From BMS3ABIN03 sp964418885 (lineage in GTDB: Bacteria > Bacteroidota > Ignavibacteria > Ignavibacteriales > Ignavibacteriaceae), in contig CAYQNW010000009.1 in NCBI GenBank assembly GCA_964418885.1, positions 1 through 64,000 on the forward strand: a stretch of 64,000 bases of DNA, in the 5' to 3' direction. Each line of letters starts with the position of its first letter. Within the stretch, counting starts at the first letter, position 1. Shown here in pieces: positions 9,300 through 17,936 of the stretch. Below the pieces are notes generated by a model. That model searched no databases and was not told where the DNA came from. It worked only from the letters and a program-made list of their open reading frames with translations. Position numbers and translations under genes: made by a program.

Positions 9300-10408
9300 T
9301 ACCTGATCTTAAATGAAACGAGACTTACTATTGCCAGAATTATTGCTATGATATAAAAACGAACAACGATTTTCGGTTCCTGCCAGCCTTTCATTTCAAA
9401 ATGATGATGAATCGGTGCCATTTTAAAAACACGTTTTCCTTCGCCGTATTTTTTCTTCGTGTATTTGAAATAAAGTCTTTGAACAATGACCGAAATTGTT
9501 TCCATGAAAAACACTCCACCAAGAATCGGGATGAACAATTCTTTTTTGATAAGAACTGCCAAGATACCGAACGCTCCGCCGAGAGCAAGTGAACCCGTAT
9601 CTCCCATAAAAACCTGAGCGGGATAACAATTGAACCAAAGAAATCCCAGAGATGCGCCAACAAGCGCAGCAACAAATACTGTCAATTCACCTGAACCAGG
9701 CATATAAATTATGTTGAGGTATTCGGCAAGTCTTACATTGCCTGTAACGTAGCTTAGCAAAGCAAGAGCTATCATAACAATTGCACTTACACCTATTGCC
9801 AATCCATCCAATCCATCAGTTAAGTTTACAGCGTTTGAAGTTGCAGTAATAATGAAAACAACTGCCGGAATGTAAAGCACAGACAAATCGAGATTTACAT
9901 TTTTCAAAAACGGAACTGTTGTAAGCGTACTAAAATCCTGGAACTCAGGCAGCAAATAAATTGCGATACCTATTACAAGTCCTATAAAAACCTGACCAAG
10001 CAGTTTATATCTTCCAATTAATCCGTTAGGATATTTTTTAACCACTTTCAGGTAGTCATCCAAAAATCCAACTCCACCTAACCAAAGCGTACCAACTGTT
10101 AAAAGAATTACATAAACGCTTTTAATATCTCCCCACAAAAGAACAGGGATAAAAACAGAAAGAAGAATGATCAGTCCTCCCATAGTCGGTGTGCCCGCTT
10201 TCGACCAGTGGAATTTAGGACCATCCTGCTTCTTAGCTTCGCCAATTTGATTCTTTGTCAGATAATTTATTATACGCGGCCCAACATAAACGGCAAGAAA
10301 TAATCCAGTAATAGCAGCAAGCGCAGAACGAAAAGTTAAGAATCTGAAAATATCAAATCCCGGTGGTCCGTACACTTTATTTATATAGTTGAACAAATAG
10401 TATAACAT
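9299..10408 (-). CDS. mraY: Phospho-MurNAc-pentapeptide translocase MraY
   Basis: Integral membrane enzyme that transfers phospho-MurNAc-pentapeptide to undecaprenyl phosphate, forming lipid I. The 369 residues carry about ten transmembrane segments and the family signatures: KAGTPTMGG near residue 70, FLDDYLK (catalytic aspartates) near 115, NAVNLTDGLDGLAIG near 193, FMGDTGSLALGG near 268, and the histidine-rich MAPIHHHFE near 330. All expected active-site Asp and His residues are visible. It sits between murF and murD with one-base junctions. Confidence 0.98.
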   Translation of the reverse strand: MLYYLFNYINKVYGPPGFDIFRFLTFRSALAAITGLFLAVYVGPRIINYLTKNQIGEAKKQDGPKFHWSKAGTPTMGGLIILLSVFIPVLLWGDIKSVYVILLTVGTLWLGGVGFLDDYLKVVKKYPNGLIGRYKLLGQVFIGLVIGIAIYLLPEFQDFSTLTTVPFLKNVNLDLSVLYIPAVVFIITATSNAVNLTDGLDGLAIGVSAIVMIALALLSYVTGNVRLAEYLNIIYMPGSGELTVFVAALVGASLGFLWFNCYPAQVFMGDTGSLALGGAFGILAVLIKKELFIPILGGVFFMETISVIVQRLYFKYTKKKYGEGKRVFKMAPIHHHFEMKGWQEPKIVVRFYIIAIILAIVSLVSFKIR

Positions 10409-11811
10409 CAGTTTTTCATTCTGCCTGAAATTATTTTTGAGAATTCTTCCATTTGCATTCCACGTGATCCTTTAACAAGAATAATGGAATCCATTAAGTC
10501 GAGATTTCTTAAAAAATCACTCAACGATTTTCTTGATCCAAAATGTTTTGATATAATTTTTTTCTCTTTCAAATAATCGGCAAGAGTTTTCATTTCACTG
10601 CCGATAGTGTACAGCTCATCAATTCTATTTTTAATTACAGATGAGGAAAGAGATCGATGAAGCTTTATTTTATCTTTTCCAAGCTCCAGCATATCTCCCA
10701 GAACCACAATTTTTCTTTTAAAGGGACTCATTTTCCCAAGCATTTCTAAAACTGCTTTTACGGAACCGGGATTAGCATTATAACTATCATCTATCAGAAT
10801 AAAATCCCGAAAGTGTTTTATGTTAATTCGTTTATCCGGAACGAACAATTTTTTTGTCCCATTCATTAACTGCTGTTTTGTAATTCCAAGTTCCAACGCA
10901 ATTGAAACCGCCGCTAAATAATTATCAGCACTTAATCTACCTGGGAGAGGAAGGATTTCAATGTATTTCTTGTTTTTAAATTTTATTTCTACGGTAGGTT
11001 TTCCTTCAGTATTATAATCGATGATCCTTCCTTTAACAACCGAACCTGAACTAAATCCATACGAAATTTTATTCTTAAATCTTCGGGAACTTTCTCTCAA
11101 CAAAGGATCATCATAATTAATAAATATCTTACCTTCGTTTTCTATTGTCGCATCAAACAAAGCCAATTTTTCTTTCAGTACGCCTTTTCTGTTTCGTAAA
11201 AATTCCAGGTGCGAATCATCGATGTTTGTTATCAGTGAATAATCCGGTTGTAAAATGTCTGCGGAATATTTTATTTCACCAAAATGATTCGTACCAACTT
11301 CAGCAACAAGAACATCGTGAATTTCATTTGCAGACAACACTGTTAACGGCACACCGATGTTATTGTTGTTATTACCTACTGTCTTCTGCACGGTATATTT
11401 TTCACTTAATAATGTTGACAAAATTTCTTTTACGCTTGTTTTACCAGAACTTCCGGTTAAACCAACAACTTTTGTAATTTTATTCTTTGATAATTTTCTG
11501 CGCCACATTTTTGCTATATCGCCAAGAGCTTTAAGAGTATTTTGCACAGTAATTATAGGAACATTCACACTATCAAATTCATTTAATTTTCTTTTGCTAA
11601 TCACAACCACGCCAGCACCTTTTCTAACAGCTTCCTTCACGAAACTATGACCATCAAATCTCTTCCCTTTGATTGCAATAAATAAAGAACCTTTTTTTGT
11701 CTTCTTTGAATCGATAACAACATTATGAACCGGTTTAAAATTATCCGGGCTATAAATAGTTGCCGTCGGTAACTCAAACAAATCTTCAATATTTAAAGTC
11801 GCCTTTCTCAA
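10408..11811 (-). CDS. murF: UDP-MurNAc-tripeptide--D-Ala-D-Ala ligase MurF
   Basis: Cytoplasmic Mur ligase that adds the D-Ala-D-Ala dipeptide. The 467-residue sequence shows the N-terminal uridine-binding region (NVVIDSKKTKKGSLFIAIKG), the P-loop GLTGSSGKTSVKE near residue 117, the VAEVGTNHFGEI motif, and DDSYNANPGSVKAVLEML near 340, a MurF hallmark. The start is a TTG overlapping the murE stop as TTGA, so translation is probably coupled. An unusual S-S pair replaces the common T-N/G pair in the P-loop, which is tolerated in MurF. No local ddl gene supplies its D-Ala-D-Ala substrate. Confidence 0.96.
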   Translation of the reverse strand: MRKATLNIEDLFELPTATIYSPDNFKPVHNVVIDSKKTKKGSLFIAIKGKRFDGHSFVKEAVRKGAGVVVISKRKLNEFDSVNVPIITVQNTLKALGDIAKMWRRKLSKNKITKVVGLTGSSGKTSVKEILSTLLSEKYTVQKTVGNNNNNIGVPLTVLSANEIHDVLVAEVGTNHFGEIKYSADILQPDYSLITNIDDSHLEFLRNRKGVLKEKLALFDATIENEGKIFINYDDPLLRESSRRFKNKISYGFSSGSVVKGRIIDYNTEGKPTVEIKFKNKKYIEILPLPGRLSADNYLAAVSIALELGITKQQLMNGTKKLFVPDKRINIKHFRDFILIDDSYNANPGSVKAVLEMLGKMSPFKRKIVVLGDMLELGKDKIKLHRSLSSSVIKNRIDELYTIGSEMKTLADYLKEKKIISKHFGSRKSLSDFLRNLDLMDSIILVKGSRGMQMEEFSKIISGRMKN

Positions 11812-13274
11812 GAATTCAAAAATGTCTTTGCGACCTCACGATCAGAAAAATGAATACGCGTTCCTTTTATTTCCTGGTAATCTTCGTGACCTTTACCTGC
11901 AATCAATATTATAGAATGATCTTTGCTGCTTAAGATCGCATTCTTTATAGCTTCTTCCCGGTTTTCAATTACATCGTAATTTTTTTTTGATATACCTGAT
12001 TTAATTGAATTTATTATTTCAAACGGGTCTTCAAATCTCGGATTATCCGATGTTATAATTACTTTATCACTTAGTTCCGCTGCAACCCTACCCATTGCGG
12101 GTCTTTTCGATTTATCTCTGTTTCCTCCGCAGCCGAACACAGTTACAATCTCGTCGCCATTTTTATTTAAACCATGAATAGCACGCAAAGTTTTTTCCAG
12201 GCTATCCGGTGTATGTGAATAATCAATCACAATTTTCCTGTTTTCTCTGACCAAAACTTCAAACCTTCCGGGAACCTGAGATGCTTTCTTAATTCCTTCG
12301 ATGATTTTATTTTCATCTATTCCATTTAACACTGTTGCAGCAAATGCTGCACTTACATTGTAAGCATTAAATTCACCAACAAGTGAAGTGTTGATCGGAT
12401 AGGTTTCATTCTTGTAGTTGATTGTAAATGAGGTACCGTTGATATCATACTTAATATCTTTAATTAGAAAATCCGATTGATTTGTGCCGTAACTATATTT
12501 TTTTGCCCGACAACTCTGAATTAATTTATTACTGCTCGAATCATCCGAGTTGTAAACTGCAAATGCATCATCCGATAAATTATCGAATAATTTCTTTTTC
12601 GCTTCCAGATAGCTTTCAAAATCGAGATGAAAATCCAAGTGTTCGTTTGTAAGGTTCGTAAAAATTGCTGAGCTATAGTTCAGCCCGTGAACCCTGTTTA
12701 GAGCAAGAGAATGAGATGATACCTCCATAACAGCGTAATCGCATTTTTCTTCAACCATTTGAAATAGAAGCTCGTTTAAATCTCTAGATTCCGGTGTGGT
12801 TAGTTTCGAATTAATAATTTTATCCCCGATCTGATTCGATATTGTTCCCAGCAATCCGGATTTATATCCGGCATTCTCAAGAATATTTCTAATGATATAA
12901 GCAGTAGTTGTTTTCCCATTCGTTCCGGTAATCCCGATTAGATTCAGCTTTTCGGATGGTCGATTAAAAAACAAACTTGCAATCTCAGCTAGAGCTGTCC
13001 TGGAATCATTTACTAAAATCTTTGCTGCGCTGTTGTGTTTATAAAATTCATCGGGGATAATATTATTTTGATCGAGGATAACAGCACAAGCGCCTTTTGA
13101 TAATGCGTCCGGGATGAATTTACGACCATCAACTGAAAAACCTTTGATAGCAACGAAAACAGAATTCTTCTTTACATTCCGGGAATCGTATTCAATACCG
13201 GTAACCTCTTCGTCCTGAAAATTTCCGGCAACCTGAATTACTTTGATTCCATCTATGAATTCGGACAATTTCAT
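11808..13274 (-). CDS. murE: UDP-MurNAc-tripeptide ligase MurE, probably mDAP-adding
   Basis: Cytoplasmic Mur ligase for the third stem residue. The 488-residue protein has the uridine-pocket motif GIEYDSRNVKKNSVFVAIKG near residue 26, the P-loop GITGTNGKTTTAYI near 115, MEVSSHSLALNRVHG near 185, and VFGCGGNRDKSKRPAMG near 382. The stretch TSDNPRFEDP near 412 contains the DNPR motif that distinguishes meso-diaminopimelate-adding enzymes from lysine-adding ones. The predicted cell wall is therefore of the A1-gamma mDAP type (established motif, inferred substrate). The start shares a base with the ftsI stop. Confidence 0.97.
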   Translation of the reverse strand: MKLSEFIDGIKVIQVAGNFQDEEVTGIEYDSRNVKKNSVFVAIKGFSVDGRKFIPDALSKGACAVILDQNNIIPDEFYKHNSAAKILVNDSRTALAEIASLFFNRPSEKLNLIGITGTNGKTTTAYIIRNILENAGYKSGLLGTISNQIGDKIINSKLTTPESRDLNELLFQMVEEKCDYAVMEVSSHSLALNRVHGLNYSSAIFTNLTNEHLDFHLDFESYLEAKKKLFDNLSDDAFAVYNSDDSSSNKLIQSCRAKKYSYGTNQSDFLIKDIKYDINGTSFTINYKNETYPINTSLVGEFNAYNVSAAFAATVLNGIDENKIIEGIKKASQVPGRFEVLVRENRKIVIDYSHTPDSLEKTLRAIHGLNKNGDEIVTVFGCGGNRDKSKRPAMGRVAAELSDKVIITSDNPRFEDPFEIINSIKSGISKKNYDVIENREEAIKNAILSSKDHSIILIAGKGHEDYQEIKGTRIHFSDREVAKTFLNS

Positions 13275-15277
13275 CAGTAGATATTTGCCCCTTTTATAGT
13301 GGTTTCAGAGCAGCTTATCTTTATTATATGGTTAAGATTAATTTTCTCTCCGGGTTTTATACTTTGAGACGTTACCGTTCCGGAACCGTTGATATTATAT
13401 TTCAATCCCAGCAAGCTCAGTTTAACTATCGCATCTTTTACCGAGAGACCTTTCAAATCTGGCATCAGGTTGCTTTTGGCATCAACGAATTCATTTTTTG
13501 CAGGCTGTACATTATTAGTATTCATTATTTTATTGTCTTCGCTACTTTTTAAGTTAGCTGTAACGAATTGCTCTTCTAATATCTCATTGCCATCGTATCG
13601 TTCAGGCTGCTGGTATTTTTTCAAATCTATTTCAAGAATTCTCTCGATAATTTTTTTAAAAATCGGGGCAGCTACTTTTCCACCGTATTTTTCAACCTGA
13701 GGAGCATTAATTAATACAAGACAAACTAATTGAGGATTATCAGCCGGAAAAAATCCGACAAAAGAAGTGTTGTAATCCTGTTTTGAATAATTCCCATCAA
13801 TATACTTTTGTGATGTACCGGTTTTTCCACCAACAGTAATCATTTTACTTTCTGCTTGTGAGCCGGTTCCTTTGCTGACTGCTTCGCTTAATATTTTAGT
13901 GATTCTTTTTGAAGTTTCTTCCGATATAACGCGACGAATTGGGTTGGAAGGGACAACAGATTTTATATTCCCACTTTTATCAGTAATGTATTTCAGGATA
14001 TGAGGCTCGAACAAAATTCCACCATTAACCACCGCCGAGTAAGCGGTTATCAATTGTAAAGGTGTAACGGAAACCTCATATCCGAAAGACATAAAAATCT
14101 TCGTGTATGCAGACCATAAGTTTGGTTTTTTCAACTTACCCGCAACTTCACCTGGTAAGGTAATTGAAGTATAATTTCCAAACCCGAATCCACGAAGATA
14201 TTTGTAGTAAGTGTCATTATCTATTTTTTGAATGAGCTTCGCAATTCCAATGTTGCTGGATTCTTCCAGGACGCCACTAACAGAAAGATATGTGTTTTTA
14301 TGAGTGTCTCTTATGTAAGTATTTTTAAATTTATATTTGCCGTTTTCAACATATACAAGATCATTCTCCTTGCATTTACCGGCATCTAAAAGTGCAGCTA
14401 AAGAAAAAGTTTTGAAAGTTGAGCCTGGTTCATAAGTATCGGTAATTGCACGATCCTTTCTCTGGAAATCTGAATACTTTCCGTAATTATTTGGATCATA
14501 ATCCGCAATGTTGGCGAGCGCGAGAATTTCACCTGTATTAGGATCCATAATTATTCCGGTACCGGACTGACCTTTATATGTTTCAATTCCTGATCTTAAT
14601 TCTTCTTCAAGTATGGACTGATAATTCTTGTCAATTGTTAAAACAAGATTGTCACCGGGTATGGCAGGTTTTGTTTCGGTATCGGAAATTGTGATAATTC
14701 CACCCATCGCATCTCTTTCAACAAGACGCATACCCTCTTCGCCGTTTAATACATCTTCATAATATTTGTCTATTCCATTCGTGCCTACGAATTCACTATT
14801 AACATATCCTAAAATGTGAGATGCAAGAGAACCGTATTGATAAACTCTTGTAGGTTCTTCAATGGTAAACAAAGCATTTAATTTTATGTCTTTTAACTTT
14901 TGAGCTTTTTCAATCGGAACTTTTCTAGCAACTACAACCGTTTTATCTTTTGGCTTTATCAATTTTGAATAGTAAGATGAACTTTTACCAAATACTGAGG
15001 AGAATCGTTTTGCAAGCGAATGCTTTTTTTTGTCCGGTGTCATTCGCAGATCGAGATAATAAGTAGCATCATTACGATTGTAGACTAGCAAAACATTATT
15101 CCGATCAAAAATAAATCCCCGCTCTGCTTTAACTTTCTCTAATTTTGTGTGCTGTTTTTGCGCATAATATTTATAGTTATCACTCTTAACAATCTGGATG
15201 TCAACCAGCTTAGCAACGAGTCCTGTAAATAGTAAAATGACAAAAAACACTATTAATAAAGTACGTGAATTACTCAT
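13274..15277 (-). CDS. ftsI: Division penicillin-binding protein FtsI with C-terminal PASTA domain
   Basis: Class B PBP, the septal transpeptidase that cross-links peptidoglycan made by FtsW. The 667 residues comprise an N-terminal TM helix (about 5-25), a PBP dimerisation/pedestal domain, and a transpeptidase domain. Its motifs are SxxK in PGSTFKTF near 284, SxN in ESSNIGIA near 343, and KTG in GGKTGTSQ near 484. A C-terminal PASTA unit begins near 607 (MPDLKGLSVKDAIVKLSLLG). PASTA on an FtsI is typical of Firmicutes but also known in Bacteroidota-related lineages. The gene overlaps the ftsL-like stop by 8 nt and ends on the first base of murE. Confidence 0.95.
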   Translation of the reverse strand: MSNSRTLLIVFFVILLFTGLVAKLVDIQIVKSDNYKYYAQKQHTKLEKVKAERGFIFDRNNVLLVYNRNDATYYLDLRMTPDKKKHSLAKRFSSVFGKSSSYYSKLIKPKDKTVVVARKVPIEKAQKLKDIKLNALFTIEEPTRVYQYGSLASHILGYVNSEFVGTNGIDKYYEDVLNGEEGMRLVERDAMGGIITISDTETKPAIPGDNLVLTIDKNYQSILEEELRSGIETYKGQSGTGIIMDPNTGEILALANIADYDPNNYGKYSDFQRKDRAITDTYEPGSTFKTFSLAALLDAGKCKENDLVYVENGKYKFKNTYIRDTHKNTYLSVSGVLEESSNIGIAKLIQKIDNDTYYKYLRGFGFGNYTSITLPGEVAGKLKKPNLWSAYTKIFMSFGYEVSVTPLQLITAYSAVVNGGILFEPHILKYITDKSGNIKSVVPSNPIRRVISEETSKRITKILSEAVSKGTGSQAESKMITVGGKTGTSQKYIDGNYSKQDYNTSFVGFFPADNPQLVCLVLINAPQVEKYGGKVAAPIFKKIIERILEIDLKKYQQPERYDGNEILEEQFVTANLKSSEDNKIMNTNNVQPAKNEFVDAKSNLMPDLKGLSVKDAIVKLSLLGLKYNINGSGTVTSQSIKPGEKINLNHIIKISCSETTIKGANIY

Positions 15278-15599
15278 ATTTCGATTCCAATTCCTTGTTT
15301 ATCTTGTCGATTAATTTCTTATCTACTTTCACGGTTATCTTCGGCTGGGTTCTCCTTTTCATCTCCAGTTTATTTTCGGCTATTGAGACTATTCTTTCTT
15401 CCGAACTAAATGCCTGAAATTCGGCAATCAGGTTAACTTTTTTTGTACTTTCCTCGTTTAACTTTTTCCCCTGTTGAACAATACTCCTTATTAAGTCCTC
15501 ATTTTTAAATCTCAATCCCACATTAAGTAAAATCATTATGGCACTTACTACAAGCAATAAAAGAATTTTTACTATAAATGGTTTAGCACTTTTTTTCAT
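15270..15599 (-). CDS. ftsL: FtsL-like small bitopic division protein
   Basis: A 109-residue protein with one hydrophobic helix at about residues 7-26 followed by a roughly 80-residue extracytoplasmic segment predicted to be helical, with heptad-like Leu/Ile spacing (LIRSIVQQGKKLNEE). It ends in a charged tail. Size, topology and position between rsmH and ftsI match FtsL, the coiled-coil partner of FtsQ and FtsB. FtsL is too divergent for confident sequence recognition, so context carries the call. It overlaps rsmH by 4 nt and ftsI by 8 nt. Confidence 0.75.
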   Translation of the reverse strand: MKKSAKPFIVKILLLLVVSAIMILLNVGLRFKNEDLIRSIVQQGKKLNEESTKKVNLIAEFQAFSSEERIVSIAENKLEMKRRTQPKITVKVDKKLIDKINKELESKYE

Positions 15600-16522
15600 A
15601 ATACCTCTGCTGCTCTTAGCTTGGCGCTGCGTGCTCGTTTATTTGATTTTACTTCATCTATAGACGGTACTATAGGTTTTCTTGTTAAAATTTTTATTGT
15701 CGATTCTTTATTGCATGTACAAACCGGTGCATCTTTCGGGCATATACAATCGAGCTCTTCGTACTTAAAAAATTCTTTTACTATCCTGTCTTCAAGAGAA
15801 TGATACGAGATAACAACAATCCTGCTTCCGCTTTTTAAAACCTTCATCGAATTATTCAGAAACTGCCTGAGGTTTTCCAGCTCCTCATTTATATAAATCC
15901 GTAATGCCTGGAAGACTCTCGATAAAGTTTTTACCAAATATCTCTGTGGCGTTACTTCTTCGATTATTTTTCTGAGATCATAGGAAGATTTGATGGACTT
16001 TTTTCTTCTTGAGTTTATAATCTGATGTGCAATTTTTCTTGATTTCTTTTCTTCGCCGAAATCAAAAATGATTTTCGCCAATTCTTTTTCATCGAATGAA
16101 TTAACAATATCCGCTGCAGTGTTCTTCAGATTTTTATCCATTCTTAAATCAAGAGGTGAATCTACACTATATGTAAAACCGGAAGAAGCATTATCCAGCT
16201 GATAAGAAGAAACTCCCAGATCCGCAATCACTCCGTCAAAGAACATCAACGATTCTATTTTTGCTATCACATCGATCATCGAAAAATTAAAATTGTACAA
16301 TCTCACTCTCTTATCATTTTCAAATCTTTTCCTACAATACTCAAATGCCGATCTATCAACATCTGTAGATACCAGTATACCCTTCGAATTAAGACGTTTC
16401 AAAATCTCACTGCTATGTCCGCCAAATCCCAGGGTACCATCAAAATATATCCCGCCTTTTTTTTTAATTAACAGATCCAAACTTTCATTTACCATTACTG
16501 GTATGTGATGGATCTGCATCAT
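15596..16522 (-). CDS. rsmH: 16S rRNA m4C1402 methyltransferase RsmH (MraW)
   Basis: SAM-dependent methyltransferase that N4-methylates C1402 of 16S rRNA in the decoding centre. The 308 residues open with HHIPVMVNESLDLL, then the SAM-binding motif DGTLGFGGHSSEIL near 30. ADLGVSSYQLDNASSGF lies near 99 and the C-terminal VISYHSLEDRIVKEFF near 238. All are strong RsmH signatures. A CICPKDAPVCTC stretch near 261 carries a cysteine cluster seen in many family members. It is the second dcw gene, with a 4-nt overlap to mraZ. Confidence 0.97.
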   Translation of the reverse strand: MMQIHHIPVMVNESLDLLIKKKGGIYFDGTLGFGGHSSEILKRLNSKGILVSTDVDRSAFEYCRKRFENDKRVRLYNFNFSMIDVIAKIESLMFFDGVIADLGVSSYQLDNASSGFTYSVDSPLDLRMDKNLKNTAADIVNSFDEKELAKIIFDFGEEKKSRKIAHQIINSRRKKSIKSSYDLRKIIEEVTPQRYLVKTLSRVFQALRIYINEELENLRQFLNNSMKVLKSGSRIVVISYHSLEDRIVKEFFKYEELDCICPKDAPVCTCNKESTIKILTRKPIVPSIDEVKSNKRARSAKLRAAEVL

Positions 16523-16956
16523 TTCGACATTACTTTAGCTGCAATTTGCTCGTAAGTTTGACCTGTCTGGTTTATATAGTCTTCATAAACTTTCGGATTC
16601 CAAACTTCGATCTTTTCCATTGCACCAAGTATCAATACTTCATTATCTATCTTAGCATAATCAAGAAGCGATTGAGGAATCAGAATTCTTGATTGTGAAT
16701 CAAGTGTTCCATCCGTTGCATACTGAGAGATCATTCTCTTAAACAGAGCCTCTTCAGGATTAAATGAATTAAGTTGTAAAAGTTTATCCTCCACTTTTTG
16801 CCACTGGTCCATTGGATAGATATCTATGCAAGTAGAGGTACCTCTCGTCATTATAAAAGTATCATTAGCTTCCCCGGTAACATGCTTTCTTAGCTTAGCC
16901 GGTATGCTTATTCTACCTTTGTTATCAATTGAATATGTATAATTGCCTCTAAACAT
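16519..16956 (-). CDS. mraZ: Transcriptional regulator MraZ
   Basis: Ring-forming AbrB-like DNA-binding protein that represses or tunes the dcw operon and its own gene. The 145-residue protein contains two SpoVT/AbrB-like halves: N-terminal YTYSIDNKGRISIPAKLRK (residues 6-24) and a second near 75 with DGTLDSQSRILIPQSLLD. Each has the DxxGRxxIP-type motif, with a degenerate glycine (S) in the second. It is the promoter-proximal dcw gene. The ATG is preceded by AAAGGAAA, and three regularly spaced TGGGG-type boxes lie just upstream (16,979-17,003). Confidence 0.97.
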   Translation of the reverse strand: MFRGNYTYSIDNKGRISIPAKLRKHVTGEANDTFIMTRGTSTCIDIYPMDQWQKVEDKLLQLNSFNPEEALFKRMISQYATDGTLDSQSRILIPQSLLDYAKIDNEVLILGAMEKIEVWNPKVYEDYINQTGQTYEQIAAKVMSK

Positions 16957-16973
16957 TTTCCTTTCATTTGGTA

Positions 16974-17003
16974 TTTTTCACCACAATTCCCCACTACTCC
17001 CCA
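16974..17003 (-). promoter_or_regulatory. MraZ operator: three 10-nt-spaced TGGGN boxes
   Basis: Read on the minus strand, TGGGG occurs at 17,003-16,999 and again at 16,993-16,989, with TGGTG at 16,983-16,979. The units have an exact 10-nt period (5-nt box plus 5-nt spacer). This is the arrangement known to be bound by MraZ upstream of its own gene. The boxes lie 22-47 nt before the mraZ ATG and just downstream of the best promoter candidate, so binding would block initiation or escape. The third box is degenerate at one position. Confidence 0.85.
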
Positions 17004-17032
17004 AAATAATACAAAAATTTTTCAAATGTCAA
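17004..17032 (-). promoter_or_regulatory. Candidate dcw operon promoter
   Basis: On the minus strand TTGACA (17,032-17,027) is followed after 15 nt by TATTAT (17,011-17,006). A 17-nt spacing would place TTATTT instead. Either reading gives a start near 17,000, on top of the MraZ boxes. The -35 match is perfect; the spacing is slightly short, so the exact -10 is uncertain. Confidence 0.5.
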
Positions 17033-17693
17033 GAAAAATCTTGCATTATCTCCACATTTATTTTTCGATCAATAAAAGGAGCCTTTTATTGTCCGGGAGA
17101 TTTTAATAAGGTAAGTTGTTTAGGATGCAGAAGTTAAGCAAACTTGCTTAAGAATTTGTGTTAAATCACGGTGAAATTAGAGGTAAAATTATATTTAGAT
17201 GAAATGGCATGTGAAGAGAAACTTTTCCCGCGTAAGTTATTAATCGGGTTCAACTAAGCACAGAGACTGGCAAAAAATAAAAATCCCCCAAGTGTATTCA
17301 CACTACCCTGATTAACTATTAAATAAATTGTGTAATTCTTTTTTTCTCTTGTATGATCTGTGTCCCAGATAAGAACCGGAAACCAAAAATACTGCTAGCC
17401 AGAATGCTACAATCAGTTCTAAAAAATTCATTGTTCTACCGATTTATTTTTACTATTACGCAAATAACAATATTTATACCAACCAAATCCCTGATTTATT
17501 TATCACAAAGTCATTTAATCAAAAACAAAACAGTTTCAAGTTTATACATTTTCTCATTTTTTCAGGTTATTTCACTTTAAAATAATACCCTCAATAGTTA
17601 GTTAATAAAACGAATATCTTTTTAAAGAAATAAGGATTAAAGCTAGAAAGGATTGAACAATTAATAATTGTCTGATGTTTACAACAGCGGATG
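17033..17693. other. Intergenic gap between mraZ and tRNA-Thr with inverted repeats
   Basis: No convincing gene in this stretch. A short plus-strand reading frame near 17,353-17,580 has no ribosome binding site and low-complexity composition. Two perfect dyads occur: a 22-bp one at 17,070-17,091 and an 18-bp one at 17,134-17,151 (TTAAGCAA, 2-nt centre, TTGCTTAA). The rest is AT-rich DNA without recognisable RNA structure. Confidence 0.5.
17070..17091. repeat. 22-bp perfect inverted repeat upstream of dcw promoter
   Basis: CAATAAAAGG, a 2-nt centre, and CCTTTTATTG form 10-bp perfect arms, 38 bp upstream of the TTGACA of the mraZ promoter. The short centre suits a dimeric protein operator better than an RNA hairpin, and neither strand has a following T tract. 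It could be an upstream regulatory site; no binding protein can be named. Confidence 0.45.
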
Positions 17694-17766
17694 AGCCAAC
17701 TGCCGGAATCGAACCGGCGACCTACTCATTACGAATGAGTTGCTCTACCAGCTGAGCTAAGTTGGC
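17694..17766 (-). tRNA. tRNA-Thr (anticodon CGT)
   Basis: The minus strand reads as a complete 73-nt cloverleaf: acceptor GCCAACT pairing with AGTTGGC, a D arm containing AGCTCAGCTGGTAGAGC, anticodon stem ACTCA/TGAGT around loop TTCGTAA (anticodon CGT, codon ACG), and a T arm GCCGG-TTCGATT-CCGGC. The encoded 3' end continues T-CAT, so CCA is mostly added post-transcriptionally. It lies 57 nt beyond the COX24-like gene on the same strand and may share its transcript. Confidence 0.96.
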
Positions 17767-17823
17767 TTCTTCACTTTAAATATAAATGGTGGGTATAATT
17801 GATGAAAGAAAATTTAGAACTAA

Positions 17824-17919
17824 TTATCTAAGTTTCTTTTTATGTCTGTTCTTTCTTAATCTTTTTTTCCTTTTATGTGTTGCCATTTTATGGCGTTTTC
17901 TTTTTCTGCCACAGGGCAT
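17824..17919 (-). CDS. AURKAIP1/COX24-like small basic ribosomal protein, 31 residues
   Basis: A 31-residue highly basic protein beginning MPCGRKRKRHKMATHKRKK and ending in a run rich in Arg/Lys/His. It is strikingly like the small Bacteroidota proteins annotated as AURKAIP1/COX24 domain-containing. These are relatives of mitochondrial mS38 and of the mycobacterial bS22-type protein that bind the small ribosomal subunit near the decoding region. The ATG follows AAGGAG at good spacing (17,919 start, TAA at 17,824-17,826). It lies 17 nt after the stop of the zinc-ribbon/TPR gene, probably in one operon with it and an HU-family gene. Ribosome association is inferred from the family. Confidence 0.85.
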   Translation of the reverse strand: MPCGRKRKRHKMATHKRKKRLRKNRHKKKLR

Positions 17920-17936
17920 ATTCTACTCCTTGTTCA

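Noticed and set aside
17353..17580. Plus-strand 75-codon frame in the mraZ-tRNA gap
   Set aside because: No ribosome binding site, low-complexity Ile/Phe/Ser/Lys composition, and no recognisable family.
17654..17671. AT-rich hairpin after tRNA-Thr
   Set aside because: GAACAAT/ATTGTC-type stem is weak and not followed by a T run on the minus strand.
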